DNA of 64,000 nucleotides from Lineus longissimus (GCF_910592395.1 NC_088324.1:1922001-1986000); one strand, 5' to 3'; shown: positions 1 through 10,360, counted from the first letter of the stretch. Notes: a model not told the origin generated them from the letters alone. Numbers and translations are program-made.

Positions 1-1373
1 CCCTTCCAAGAAGCATATGACCAGGCCCAAAACAAAAGCTTCCGGGAAAGGTTCGTTCAAGAGCTGGCTCTTGACCCCAAAGTAGTAAGTGTTTATTCCA
101 ACTCAACAAAAAATCAAAAAGGTTTGAATCGTTTGATCATTTTTGTTTCATGAGTAGTGATCAATAACGTGAATAAGTTTTGATAACAGTGGTATATTTC
201 TTCACTGCTTGACAGGTTTTTAAACCCACCTTTAGTCAGTTACAAATGAATTTATCGATATTAATATATTGTTGGCACAGAGTTATTGATGTTCTTAAAA
301 TTTGCAGTTTCTTACAACAGGTCAAGAAGGCAGGCGGCTCTCATACTAAGTTCTTTTTCAGCATTCATCCAAACTGAATGAAACAATGGAAACATTGTTC
401 AAAAGGGGACTTCTACTATAACCACCATCATAAACATATATATATAAGCTATTTTTGTCCCATTTCAGACAAGCTCGTACAGCACAGTTTTCCATGTGGC
501 AAGATACTCTACAAGGTGCTGGAAATCTTTGAATACACACATGGTCAACTTGAGAAATACCGACGCTATTGGACTTGCTATGATTAAGGAGACTGTGAGT
601 ACCTCTTTCATATTTTAAAAAATAAGTTTCACTGGAATATTCAAATTGCGCATTGTCTACAGTATAAGCTTATCTCATTGGAAGATATACTATTCTGTCT
701 CTTCTCAGTCTTCTAGCCTGGATGCACCGGTCAAGGAAGTTTGCGATCGTGGTCTCGGTCGTCAGGTTAGGCTGATTGCAGCAATGCACCTAGGTATCTA
801 AGGAGAACTAAGGACAACTAACTTTACACCCATCATGAATTATCTTATTTACTCTATTGACAAACTTTATTACATTACTTTCAGCCATTCCTGAAGTTCC
901 AGGGCCTAGATGAGCCAGACCTCTATGAACTCCTCGAGAAAGTGGCAACAAAACAAATTACCCTTAGCGCAGCCAGGCAAGCCGCCATCAACATGAAGAA
1001 AATGGACATCATCCGCTCTACCTTCACCTTCATAGTGAAAGCCCCAACATGGGAGGATGCGCGTAAATCCTTCCCCAACCATGCAGCAGATAGAGTACTG
1101 GAACAGTTTCTGCCCGCATTCAAAGATGTCAAAGGCCAAAATTTGAAAGGTAATTAAAGGTACATGATTCTCTTTTCAGACGGTCACAAAATAGAGTCCA
1201 ACTGTCCATTGGAGTTCCTCAAATTCTGCGATGATGCAAAAGCCGAACAGCCACCACCAGGGGATGCATACAAAATCCACATTCGAGTGACTGAGAAAAG
1301 TGGAAAGGCCATCAAATACACGGATGAAATGCTGAGAATCATGGACGAAGCGAAACGATCAATGATTGAAAAA
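1..1373 (+). CDS. Partial multi-exon gene of unknown function, five exons
   Basis: Five exons join in one frame: 1-84 (donor gtaagt), 469-594 (acceptor tttcag, donor gtgagt), 709-765 (acceptor tctcag, donor gttagg), 885-1149 (acceptor tttcag, donor gtaatt) and 1180 to about 1373 (acceptor tttcag). The first three joints are phase 0. The fourth is phase 1 and is completed exactly by the next exon. The window edge cuts the 5' end, so no start is visible. The product is hydrophilic, with short landmarks such as QELALDPKV, KITLSAA-like ATKQITLSAARQ and APTWEDARKSFP. I cannot name a domain. From memory it resembles an uncharacterised family repeated in fish and invertebrate genomes, so it may be a transposon gene and not a single-copy host gene. 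The last exon runs without a stop into Gypsy integrase, so the gene is truncated or fused. Confidence 0.55.
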
Positions 1374-2703
1374 CTCATAATTGATCATTTCACCCGCTTC
1401 GCGCAAGCTTACCCGACCCGTAACAAGTCTGGGAAAACGGCTGCAAACATTATCTGGAACGATTATATACCACGTTTTGGGTATCCTGGTAGCCTACATC
1501 ACGACCAGGGACGGGAGTTCGAGAATGACTTGTTCCGGAGGCTGGAGAAGCATTGCGGGATAAAACATTTGAGGACGACTCCTTACCACCCTGCTCGCAA
1601 CGGCAAGTGCGAGAGGTTCAACCGCACAATCCTCGGGATGCTAAGGACCCTCACAAAAGACCAGAAGACGGATTGGAAAAGTCATCCAAACCCCATGGTT
1701 CATGCGTACAACTGCTGTCAGCATGAGTCAACTGGCTATGCACCTCATTTTCTGCTCTTTGGTCGCAATCCGAGGCTACCAGTTAACCTGTTGTTTGGAA
1801 CCAAGCCACGCGAAGGTGGTACAGTTGCCAAATGGTTGGAACGTCTTAGAGGCGCCTACATGCGGGCCGGTGAGAATGCTCAGAGGAAAGCCAAGGCAGC
1901 TAAGGGACGTCACGATAGGCGAGTAAAGAGTGCAGTCTTACAGCCAGGAGACCGAGTTTTGGTGCATAATCTGTCTGAAAGGGGGGACCAGGGAAATTGA
2001 GGTCATACTGGGAAGATAAGGTCCACGTGGTGCAGCGCAGGATGGGAAATGATTCCCCAGTCTATGAGGTCCTAGCTGAGGATGGAACTGGGAGGCTGAG
2101 AGTACTTCATCGGGAGTTGCTGTACCAGTGCAGTCTTCTGCCAGTAGACAACGAGGTGCCAGTTCTACCACCCCGAGGGAAGCAGAAGCAAAAGCTCAGT
2201 CGGCGTCAACGTGATCTGAAGAAAACAGCGTTGGAGAGTAATGCACCATCAGCTTCGAATACCTCGGAGTCGCAGGAATCGTGGGTACCGGTCTATATTG
2301 ACAGAGACGTTGATGCTGAGGCCCCAGCGCCAGACCCTCGCCTCGACCCAGACAGCCCAGCTTTTGCACCAGCCGAGGACCCTGGTTCATCCAGCTCCCA
2401 CTTGAGATCGCCAGATGATCACCCAGATGAATGCCCAGATCTAGACCAAGACCAGAGCTCAGAGGGAATCCAAGGCCAGAGCACAGGATCAGGTCAACAC
2501 CAGCGGGATGCCTCTGTCACGGAGGACAGCGATAGCGATGGAGACACGACTGGGAATATCACAAGCCGACCTTGTAGGGTTAACAAGAGGCCTCCTAGTA
2601 AATTGGTATATGACCAACTTGGGGATCCGACAGTCCATGGCGTAAGTATATGTAGTCTAGTGAATTGGTTGTGCTCAGAAACCGAAGATGTATGGCGACG
2701 ATG
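1374..2703 (+). pseudogene. Gypsy (Ty3)-type integrase fragment
   Basis: A retroviral-type integrase core followed by its C-terminal region. The DDE residues are visible: the first Asp in IIDHFTRFAQAYPT, the second in LHHDQGREFEN and the Glu in NGKCERFNRTIL. Next come the long helix region and a basic stretch, then an LQPGDRVLVHN motif typical of the integrase C-terminal domain. The frame ends at 1998-2000, just after a run of six G at about 1981, and continues in another frame to 2703. That points to a one-base indel in the homopolymer. The tail (2150-2640) is acidic, Asp/Ser/Pro-rich and low in complexity. Protease, reverse transcriptase, RNase H and LTRs are absent, so this is a fragment joined to the upstream exons and not a working element. 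Confidence 0.85.
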
Positions 2704-2783
2704 AAGGCGAATCAGAGTAGTAGGATAGCCAGACCGTACAGAGTTCCATATAGAATGGAAGGTAAGTTTACTAACCCGTTTTA

Positions 2784-3191
2784 TTACAGCTTAGTCAAAA
2801 TAAGTCGTGTGGAGACATTTTCATTGCGATTAACTTGTTGTAAATATGTTTGATAAGTTGTAGTCATAATACGTGTAGTTATATTGGAATGGGTCCTGTT
2901 GTCACTGTTACAGAACCCAAGGGCACCAGCGGTAGGGGGACACATATTTTCGGGCAGTCCTTGAACTAGCATTATTCGCTTTCTCGTCGTGTCACTTTCA
3001 ATTTTAGCCACGGTTTTACTTCGCTGCCCATAGAAGAGATATATGTAGTCGAATGGTCTATCGAAGATACGACTGGCATTTTCGATCAAGCGCATAGTAA
3101 ATTCTGTTTTCCCGCCCAAGGGCGCCCCTTGAATTATGGCCCCAAAGGGCAAAGCAATTCTGCCGTCGAAACTTTGCCCTTCTTCCATCAT
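2784..3191 (-). pseudogene. Polinton/Maverick packaging ATPase fragment
   Basis: The minus-strand frame starts near 3191 and carries a P-loop, GAPLGGKTEF, after a short N-terminal segment. It then has a Walker-B-like hydrophobic strand (FDYIYLFYG). This matches the FtsK/HerA-type genome-packaging ATPase of Polintons, where a GAPxGGKT-like P-loop near the N-terminus is usual. The homologous part stops near 2945. The last 50 codons look like unrelated sequence, and most of the roughly 200-residue family length is missing. It lies directly downstream of a Polinton integrase on the same strand, which supports the call. Confidence 0.6.
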
Positions 3192-3355
3192 GGTAAAGAG
3201 GGCATCTAGTGTAATTGGTTTTTTTCACAGTATACGATTAGATGATGTGGACATCCGTCTCAATAAGTTTCTTTCACAGTCAAGTTAATATGAAACGCGA
3301 GCAAGCTCTGATGATGATCGAATATGGCCTGGCAATCTCTCACCGCCTTCAGGCC

Positions 3356-4075
3356 TCATTCCTTCGTATCGACGAGTGACCCCTCTTCTGTTATGTAAGG
3401 GGAGTCACTTGTCCTTTGTCCACCCATTCTCGACGGCCAGCCTCTGTAGTGTACGAAGAATTGGAGCTTTCCCTTGCGCTTCCGGCGTTTTAAAATATCG
3501 ACGTGATAGGTTTGCTCATCCGTTGGCACCTCAATTTTCTGCATCTGATGTTCATAAAATGAGCCTTTGATCAGTTCTTGCTGTAAGTCATGCAGCTTAT
3601 AGGTGGGTGGCTCTGTCGCTCTGCGATGTGCGACTACAAAATACTCTTCTGTCCATTTGGCAGTCGATCCTTTCTCAAACAGGCTGGTGGGAATTCGAGC
3701 GATACGAACTACGTCCCCGATTTGGAAACGAAAAATGGCTTTTTTCGGAAATTCCTTTCCGTACAGTTTGTCCTATAAATACTCTTCGTGTTCAATCTTC
3801 ACATCCTTGGGTTTCATACCGATTACTCTGTGAACACTTGCATTGTAAGCAGCCAGCAAATCGGGCAGTGCCTCCAACCATCGGTGTGTATTTCGTTGCG
3901 TGAACAAACGAAACATTCTGTCTTTCAACGTTTGATTGAATCTCTCCACTAGGGCCGCTTTGGGATGACTGTAGACGGAAAATAGTTTAATCCCACGCTT
4001 TTTTAAAAGGCTTTGTACAGCACTATTGTAAAACTCACCGCCCTGATCCACTTGAATAAGTCGCGGTTGGCGTTT
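3356..4075 (-). pseudogene. Polinton-type integrase C-terminal half with chromodomain
   Basis: Minus-strand reading from about 4075. It begins just before VDQGGEF (second catalytic Asp) and includes PKAALVERFNQTL with the catalytic Glu. After the core there is an amber stop at 3773-3775. The same frame then resumes and ends in a chromodomain-like segment (about 3480-3400) with YHVDILKRR and FVHYRGWPSR. An integrase core followed by a chromodomain is typical of Polinton integrases and also of chromoviral Gypsy elements. The adjacent ATPase favours Polinton. The N-terminal zinc finger and first Asp are lost because the frame is cut at about 4076 by another repeat. Confidence 0.75.
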
Positions 4076-4146
4076 TAAGGCCTATTTATGCTGCAGACGA
4101 ATGCGAACGCGAACGCGACCACGAACGCGGACGCGCAGTTCGCGTT
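4072..4146. repeat. GC-rich hexamer repeat, possible MITE end
   Basis: Just after a TTAA/TAA the sequence begins GGCCTATTTATGCTGCAG and continues with repeats of a GCGAAC/GCGGAC hexamer. It cuts the Polinton integrase cleanly. The GGCC start after a TAA trinucleotide resembles one end of a Harbinger-type element. I found no convincing partner end downstream, so the identity is tentative. Confidence 0.35.
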
Positions 4147-4218
4147 GGATTGATTAAATGGAATTTGAACGTAGTCGTGTGTTTTTAAAAATCATATCTC
4201 CGCAATGCATCATCTGGT

Positions 4219-4794
4219 GTGGCTGTTGCTATAGATTCATGTTTTTTTCCACAATTGGTTCAAAAATCACATCCTATTTTTCAGGTCACTGCTACTCGGA
4301 CTGGATGGCAAAGACGGGAGTCAATGGAGTATTGGTTTACGAATGTTTTTTGGCCATTCATTGAGGCACACGAAGAAGAATTTGACCCTTTGCTGTTGAT
4401 TCTTGATCGAGCCAAAGTACATCTACATGATGAATTTCAAGAGCTGATGACAGAAACAGGCGGACTAGTGCAGTTCATTCCACCAGGCTGTACGGCATTT
4501 GTGCAGCCGTTAGACTGCACCGTTATGCGCGCATTCAAAGCCAGGGCACGCAATGCGTGGAAAGCAGGGAAAACAACCAACACTGGTGAGGATGGACAGT
4601 GTCCACGAATTCCATGGGAAGCTGTCCTTGAAATTGTATCTGCATCATGGGATGGGATTGCCGTGGAGGCTATTGTCCGAGCTTGGGGCGTGGCAGGGCT
4701 CTTGCACTATCCAGCTGATGTGGATGATTTACTGATTGGCAATGAGGAACTGGATGATGAAGACGGCCTTGAATTTGACATGGATATAGAGTAA
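4219..4794 (+). pseudogene. pogo/Tigger-like DDE transposase fragment
   Basis: This is the C-terminal part of a DDE_1-family transposase, the family that includes pogo, Tigger and Jerky. LLLILDRAKVHLHD carries the second catalytic Asp. About 40 residues later comes PPGCTAFVQPLDCTVMRAFK, with the family's QPLD motif and the third Asp. The C-terminus is acidic. The DNA-binding region and first catalytic Asp are missing, and the frame upstream of 4219 is not recognisable. The stop at 4792-4794 looks natural. It sits between the Polinton fragment and a featureless stretch; no terminal inverted repeats were found. Confidence 0.75.
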
Positions 4795-5260
4795 TTACAG
4801 ACTGAGAATAGGCCTACGTTTTCCAGTAATGTAAAGATTCAGTGCACGGGGATCCTATTTTGCCAATTTGTGCATTCATTGTCAATAAAGGTTGCAATCA
4901 AGAAATTTCGTTCAAGTGTTTTACCTCAATGATTAAACAGTTGCTCCTTAAGAGCGCCCAACAATTGAAAAGCCAGGGGCTTTCGCACGAGCGTACAAGG
5001 GTTAATGACTGGTTAATTTCCATCAAGAAATGCGGAAATGATCACCAGGCCTCGGATAACATTTCCTGTAATGCACACGTCCATTGTTGGCACGCATGAC
5101 TACTGAATCAAAATCACTATTCAACCAGTCAAACCCCTATCAAAGGGAAATTACAAACAGTGGGCATTACCGGAAATAATTTATTCTTGGCGGACATAAT
5201 CCTTACTGTTAACCTTAGGTTAGGAAGTACAGTATATTATCAAATATATCCTATAGACTA
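4795..5260. other. No gene seen
   Basis: No coding frame, splice-consistent exon or clear repeat is supported here. It is AT-biased DNA with a few stretches that could be old transposon flank. Confidence 0.5.
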
Positions 5261-5300
5261 ACAAGAGGCCCAAGGGCCTGGCGCTCAGCTGAGTTGTTGC
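5261..5300 (+). repeat. 5' terminal fragment of a Helentron-like repeat
   Basis: The segment has a GGCC-AA-GGGCC hairpin followed by CGCTCAGCTGAG. The same layout (GGCC hairpin, then a GCTCAxC word) begins the complete repeats at 59694 and 61741. The GCTCAGC word here matches the hairpin at 8896-8917, which ends a repeat of the same subfamily. I read this as an isolated 5' end. Confidence 0.45.
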
Positions 5301-5839
5301 TGCGTTGTTCGTATATATTACATTACTCGTCAAACTCTACTAAACTAAGGACTCAAAGCCTAAGGATATTAGCTTCTGGATGTGTAACAGTGAATTGCGG
5401 TAGACTGGCGCAATCTACTTCAAGCAAGCTCCACCCTTGCAATGTGTGCGCAAACAGATAACCTAACCTATATTGGACCATCAATTCTACACACAGCAAC
5501 ATGATTCATCCTCAGCTGTTACCATGATGATGATGATGATGATCCTTTTCGCAAATTGGTCGTCTTCTGTCTTTCTTCCATACTTCAGTGCCACCGGATG
5601 TAGTCTGCCCTTGTGGAGGGATCCTTTCAGCACAGGGACACAAGAATCCATGCGAATTGAATCACATGGAGAGACTAGCCCAATCACCCGCTTTTGGCTG
5701 GGTAGAAATGGGTAAATCTCGCAGACTGGACCTTAAACTCTACTGCCGACGTGTGAGGCCGGTCTGACAGATGAGTAAGTGGGGTCCACCTAATGCAGAA
5801 GGCACCAGTTTCCCTAACTAAAAGGGTAACATTATTGCC
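5301..5839. other. No gene seen; short ATG microsatellite
   Basis: No supported gene. There is a short (ATG)n run at about 5524-5542. The rest shows no structure I can name. Confidence 0.5.
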
Positions 5840-6187
5840 TAAAGGCCTGTGTACACTAGTAAAATATTAGCAACATTTTTACATTTCCAGTTGCAACAAA
5901 TGTTGCAAAAATGTTGCGTAGTGTGTACAGAGCAAAACGCGTCTTACAACATGTTGTAAAATTGTTGCAAATTAAATGCAATGCAATTCTTTGTTGCATG
6001 TTGTAAAAATGTTGCAAACTCTTCAGCCAATCAGAAATAGGATTTGCGTCATGTGATCTACCGGAGTTCATGTGACTTGAACAAGAAGCAGGTATAGCAA
6101 CTCTCAAGTGAGTGTCTTGCTTCGTAGGGTGATGAAACCTTTTCTAGAAGTTTTTGTATGACGGATTGTCAGTCAGCCGCAACTCCT

Positions 6188-6790
6188 TTAGGCTGCGTAT
6201 CCATAGGCTGTTCCGTGCCCTGCACAACATTCCCTTTTTACCGCCTGGCGCGCCACACGGACAATGAACCTTTGTTGGTGTTATTGATCGTTCCCATAGG
6301 TTATGCCGTGTCACATTGCGGGCATATATGCACTGTGGATTGGGAATATAGGCCCATATTGGGATTGAACATGTCCATTCTTTTGCGAGTGAACAACACG
6401 GAAGCAATGTCTGAGGCGAAATTAATTCAAGAGGTTCATCAACGGGAACTACTCTGGGACCCCGAAACTGATGATTATCATAACAAGCACGAACCTGTAA
6501 TTTGTTGCTAAAAAGTCAGGTTTTATATACATGTACATGTCAATTTGATGTTGCAAGTGAAAATACAAGTTACTTGTATTTTCATTTTCAATATTCATAA
6601 GAAATTGTCTTCTGAAATAATGACAGCGTGCGGATAAACGCGATTGACCGCTGCGAAATGAGGACTACAAAGGCCTACATGACCAAAAAGGAATATCCAA
6701 TGGAGACGCAGGGCATAGTGCCAGGTCACAAGGCTGTTACGCCATAACGCCACACTACACAAGGGCATACCCTATGGATACGCGGCCTTA
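6188..6790. mobile_element. Nested Harbinger-type MITE, TTA target duplication
   Basis: The left end is TTA followed by GGCTGCGTATCCATAGG. The right end is its complement with one mismatch (rc GGCCGCGTATCCATAGG), followed by TTA. The element body is about 597 bp (6191-6787). The 3-bp TTA duplication and GGC start fit PIF/Harbinger MITEs. It is inserted inside the larger element at 5840-7457. Its right end appears again at 7087 because the region is tandemly duplicated. Confidence 0.7.
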
Positions 6791-7200
6791 ACAGGCAGTG
6801 GTATGCCCCATCATCCACCCTCATTTTGATCCAGGGCCTGGTCCATATTCTCTTTGGTTATTTCGCCGCCTCTTCCGTCTCTCAACAATGACAGCTAAAA
6901 GAAATTGTCTTCTGAAATAATGACAGCGTGCGGATAAACGCGATTGACCGCTGCGAAATGAGGACTACAAAGGCCTACATGACCAAAAAGGAATATCCAA
7001 TGGAGACGCAGGGCATAGTGCCAGGTCACAAGGCTGTTACGCCATAACGCCACACTACACAAGGGCATACCCTATGGATACGCGGCCTTAACAGGCAGTG
7101 GTATGCCCCATCATCCACCCTCATTTTGATCCAGGGCCTGGTCCATATTCTCTTTGGTTATTTCGCCGCCTCTTCCGTCTCTCAACAATGACAGCTAAAA
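6601..7200. repeat. Perfect tandem duplication, two 300-bp copies
   Basis: Bases 6601-6900 and 6901-7200 read identically with no mismatch or indel. The unit covers the right part of the nested MITE plus about 110 bp of the host element. Two bases upstream of each copy are also shared. It could be a very recent duplication or an assembly artefact. Confidence 0.9.
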
Positions 7201-7583
7201 TTGCTGCAGAAGCACTCAAAACACATCTTCTCTCCTTGGAATCATCCATTTTCCCTCCAAAATACCTATTTCCCTTTGTTCCCACTAAAAAGTTTGCAAC
7301 AATTTACCAACATGTTGTAAAAATGTTGCTAATTTGTTGCAATTTTGTTGCTAGTGAACACAGGGCCTTGAAGGGCTTGTTGCAAAATTGTTGTAAAAAT
7401 GTTGGTAAAATGTTGGTAAAATGTTGCTAATATTTTACTAGTGTACACCCTGCTTAAGTCAAGTGAAACTCTTAACAAACCTTAGCAGAATGCCACCATT
7501 GAAATGTTGATAATAATGATAGCAAGTAAAAACTTTAAACAGATAGACTTGATTTTTTTAACCAACTGCCACATGCGGTTTTC

Positions 7584-8412
7584 TTTATTTAGTAAATTTT
7601 GAGGTAAGTATTACAGAATGAAATACTTGAATACTAGAATTGCCTGGCTCTTCTGATGATTGCACTGGTGAACACCGAAGTCGATGGGATGTGCAAAGTC
7701 ATAGCTCGATCCTCTCGCTTGGTCATCTTTGAGATGTGGTCACCAAATATGTTCAAATGCAGCTGCAGATCATTCCTGTCCTGCAAAACATGATGAGGAG
7801 ATAACATTTTAATTTTGATAGAATAGGTAAGCTAGCCAAGTTTTATATCAAAATACAAGGCCAACAACAACTGATAAGGCGCTAGGGCCGAATGATCAAG
7901 GAAGTTCATTGATATGATTGGGAATACATTGTGATAAGAGTGATGAATCGGCCCCGTTTGAAGCATTGTGCTATGTACAGTGTGCAAGTGTCAGTGTGTA
8001 TGCTATCGCATTTATTGTTTGTTGACATTTCAAATCGCTGGAGTCGATCCTCAATTACACTGTTTATGTACATTGGCAACCTTACCCGATGATATCAGAA
8101 CGATGTTTATTATTGTCTTGTTTATTCACATTAGTTCTGCTATGTGACAAGAGTTATTTGTTGAGAAATCCATGATTTAAAGCCGGACTTTGACATCGTT
8201 TCTCAGACCAACCAAGCTGCATTTCGCAGATCGTTTTTCAACGATCGTCGACGAACTATGTCAAATTAATCACATCCAATTAAACAATCCAAGCCTTCCC
8301 TAATGTCATCAACATGCAATAACACAAGCAGCCAAATATTATCGCCTATGAAATTGTGAATTTAATGAGAACTTACCTCTGAATTGACAGAACGCGATCT
8401 ATTCCATAGCAT
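7584..8412 (-). CDS. Small two-exon gene, 60-residue protein of unknown function
   Basis: Minus strand. Exon 1 is 8412-8377: ATG in an ACC-ATG context, 12 codons, donor GAG|gtaagt. Exon 2 is 7780-7634: acceptor ttttgcag, 48 codons, TAG stop. The joint is phase 0. A poly(A) signal AATAAA (rc of 7584-7589) lies 45 bases past the stop. Upstream of the ATG, on the same strand, are a CCAAT box and an E-box (CACGTG), within a GC-richer patch around 8413-8500. The protein begins MLWNRSRSV, contains LQLHLNIFGDHISKMTKRED and ends IIRRARQF. It is basic, with no signal peptide, membrane segment or domain that I recognise. The reading frame stays open upstream of the ATG, so further 5' exons are possible. 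This is one of the few genes here without visible damage. Confidence 0.6.
7790..8370. other. Intron of the small minus-strand gene
   Basis: This 596-bp intron has canonical GT-AG borders on the minus strand. It contains no coding frame or repeat that I recognise. Confidence 0.5.
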
Positions 8413-8510
8413 GGTCTCCTTACGTCTGAACTGCGCAGACTCGAGACGTGACGTTCGCTGCACGTGTGATTGGACGTGGGATAACTCGCGCGAAATTTAA
8501 AATGCTCTTC
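8413..8510 (-). promoter_or_regulatory. Likely promoter of the small minus-strand gene
   Basis: Reading the minus strand toward the ATG at 8412 gives CCAATCA, then CACGTG, then ACGTCACGTC (CRE-like). No TATA box is evident. The patch is richer in CG dinucleotides than its surroundings. Confidence 0.4.
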
Positions 8511-8514
8511 TTGG

Positions 8515-8812
8515 AGGGTGCTCACTAAATTGCGCCAGTAACACCACCTGGTGAGAAATTCATGAACTACGCCTATTGATAATGAAAGAGAAAGCTTTGC
8601 TCTATAAAATTAGATTTGATTCATGATCCCCAACTGAGAAATCAGCTGCTGGAAAAGTTTTTGGAAAATTTCGCTCGGTGCCACCTAGTGGCCAAACCGC
8701 TCATCCTGCCGGACCCACATTTGGTCTATTCAGGAGTCCTGAAGGGTCTCAACGCCTCAGAGGGAAAATCTATCGCCTATCCGCCATAGTTTTGAAACGT
8801 GCCTGTTTAACG

Positions 8813-8863
<51 letters not shown>

Positions 8864-8922
8864 GGACACTCATTCTACCATTTACTCATATGAATAGCTC
8901 AGCTTTTCAGCTGAGCTAAAAA
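8515..8922 (+). mobile_element. Helentron-like repeat, 3' part with (GACA)n microsatellite
   Basis: The body (8680-8805) has the phrases shared with the complete repeats at 59.7 and 61.7 kb: CCACCTAGTGGCCAAACC, then GAAACGTGCC, then an ACGGAC word opening a microsatellite. Here the microsatellite is (GACA)n at 8811-8868. The element closes with the hairpin AGCTCAGC-TTTTCA-GCTGAGCT (8896-8917) and AAAA. The hairpin-then-AAAA end and 3' microsatellite recall Helentron-derived non-autonomous elements. The 5' limit is uncertain. Confidence 0.6.
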
Positions 8923-9011
8923 TCGTTTTAAGTAATGAATTATCGTCGTAACAAGTATACAATATAATGTTGTAAAATGAAGTTGAAGGGAAACATAATT
9001 CATAAATTTCA

Positions 9012-9480
9012 ATGTCTCATTTCAGAACCACAAGTAATTTGGTAGATTCCGATGCAGAAACTCAGCCTCCGGAGGAAGAAGAGGTTGATTTCGATCTCAA
9101 CCACGACACAAGGGATGATGATGACGACAACAGTGAGCCAGAATCCCCATCGCCACCACCACCACGAGACGCTCAACCAGGCGCGAGTACGCCATCCACT
9201 AGTGTTTCCAAACAAAGCAAAAAAACAAAATACGAAAGAAAACGCTGTCGTGATGAGGTAGACAAGACCCTTTGTGAGTACTTAAAAAACAAGTCAAGTG
9301 CTACAGTAAAAATGACTACACCAGAGAAAATGCAACAAAAACCTTTCGATGACTTGGATTTGTTCATGCAGTCGATGGCTGGTACAATAAGAAAGTTGCC
9401 AGGCGTCAGTGTTCTGAAGTGAAATTACAAATTCAAAATATCGTGCCCAAGGCCGAAATGGAGTCCTTGTATGCTTAAGG
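9012..9480 (+). pseudogene. BESS-domain protein C-terminal part (Harbinger partner gene)
   Basis: The coding sequence probably enters through the acceptor ctcatttcag at 9025, because no MADF/Myb-like domain precedes it. It reads an acidic, proline-rich linker, then a BESS motif, DDLDLFMQSMAGTIRKLP, at about 9345-9400. A frame change near 9400 follows, after which VKLQIQNIVPKAE-type sequence completes the BESS helix. The frame is then cut at about 9470. The likely C-terminal continuation, rich in Ser/Asn/Gln, resumes at about 9885-10086. BESS proteins often carry an N-terminal MADF domain and serve as the DNA-binding partner of Harbinger transposases. The convergent HARBI1-like fragment at 10151-10360 supports that reading. 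Confidence 0.55.
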
Positions 9481-9880
9481 CGCTTAGCATTGATGACGCT
9501 AAGACTGTACTGTTTGACAGGACCACTAATTTATTAAAACGTATTCTATCTGTTAAGTGCCCGGCCAGAGATATTGCCCTGCTAACGCGCCATGTTCCTG
9601 GATCTATTATACACAGAGTGTGTCGCTTTGGACTCTCACCAGTACAGGTAGCTTTTTGGGCAATACCTAAGAGACATAGACATAGTGTAGAGGATGGAAT
9701 TGTGGACTCAATTAGAACACTCTTATCAAACAGTGCAATAAACAATCGCAAATCCAAATGCCATTTACTTCTTAGGTCCATTTTGTCTCCATTTTAATGT
9801 AGATTGTAGTTTGTTCAATTTTTCACATGTATGTTTTATTGCTCCGACTGGAGGTTTATCAATAAATTATTATCATTATT
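9481..9880. other. Unidentified insertion splitting the BESS gene
   Basis: About 400 bp separates the BESS motif from its probable C-terminal tail. A 108-codon plus-strand frame (9471-9797) contains Cys/Arg-rich text such as CPARDIALLTRH and VCRFGLSPVQVAF. An overlapping minus frame is also open. I do not recognise either, so coding is uncertain. Confidence 0.35.
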
Positions 9881-10150
9881 ATTATCCATCTCCAGAGCCT
9901 CAGCAGAGAGAACCGGTTCACCAAGACAGCTCCAACCAATTCAGACCGATGTCAACAACTTCATCAGGTGATTACTTTGCAAATTTGCATAATGAAAGTG
10001 ATGGGAATTCATCTGCTAGATGTGAAAGCAATCAATTTAGGCCATCATGTTCTGGTATGGAAAGTAAGAATTATTTCGATATGTAGAAAATATGTCTTAA
10101 AACTTATTTCTCCATGTATTAAAATCAGTAGTTTAAAATAAAGCATTTGA

Positions 10151-10360
10151 TTATACATGACGTATGTTTTTTTCTCTGTTGACAGACCAGTGAAACTGTT
10201 CCTCTGTCATCCTAAAGTACTCCTTAAACTTGTTAGGGTAAAAGTGAAGCTCCTTCACTAGATGATGGTATTGTCCGTATTTGTCTCGTTTCTGCAAAAT
10301 CTCGTGCACACGTATACGCCTCTGTCTCCTTCTCCTCCGTGTGTACAGGTACATTGCCAA
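10151..10360 (-). pseudogene. HARBI1-like Harbinger transposase, N-terminal fragment
   Basis: Seventy codons on the minus strand carry the Harbinger transposase start: an Arg-rich patch, then VHEILQKRDKYGQYHHLVKE, then FKEYFRMTEEQF. Metazoan HARBI1-like transposases begin in the same way (WVHPILxxRxxxGxFHHLVxEL, YFRMxxxQF). The whole catalytic DDE domain is missing. It faces the BESS gene convergently, an arrangement seen in Harbinger elements. Confidence 0.75.

Larger units (their letters stand above)
5840..7457. mobile_element. Harbinger-like non-autonomous element with long terminal inverted repeats
   Basis: The left end reads TAA then AGGCCTGTGTACACTAGT, and the right end is its near-complement, finishing GTGTACACCCTGC then TTAA. 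The inverted match continues for about 40 bases (GTAAAATATTAGCAACATTTT). Inside both ends are repeated TGTTGCAAAAATGTTG-like words. A TAA trinucleotide flank fits the 3-bp target duplication of PIF/Harbinger elements. No transposase frame is present. The length is inflated by a nested MITE and an internal 300-bp tandem duplication. Confidence 0.65.

Noticed and set aside
5261-8922. A single 3.7-kb Helentron-like element from 5261 to 8922
   Set aside because: The two ends match in subfamily, but the interior holds a normal-looking gene and other transposons and lacks the family's modules until 8680. Two separate fragments are simpler.
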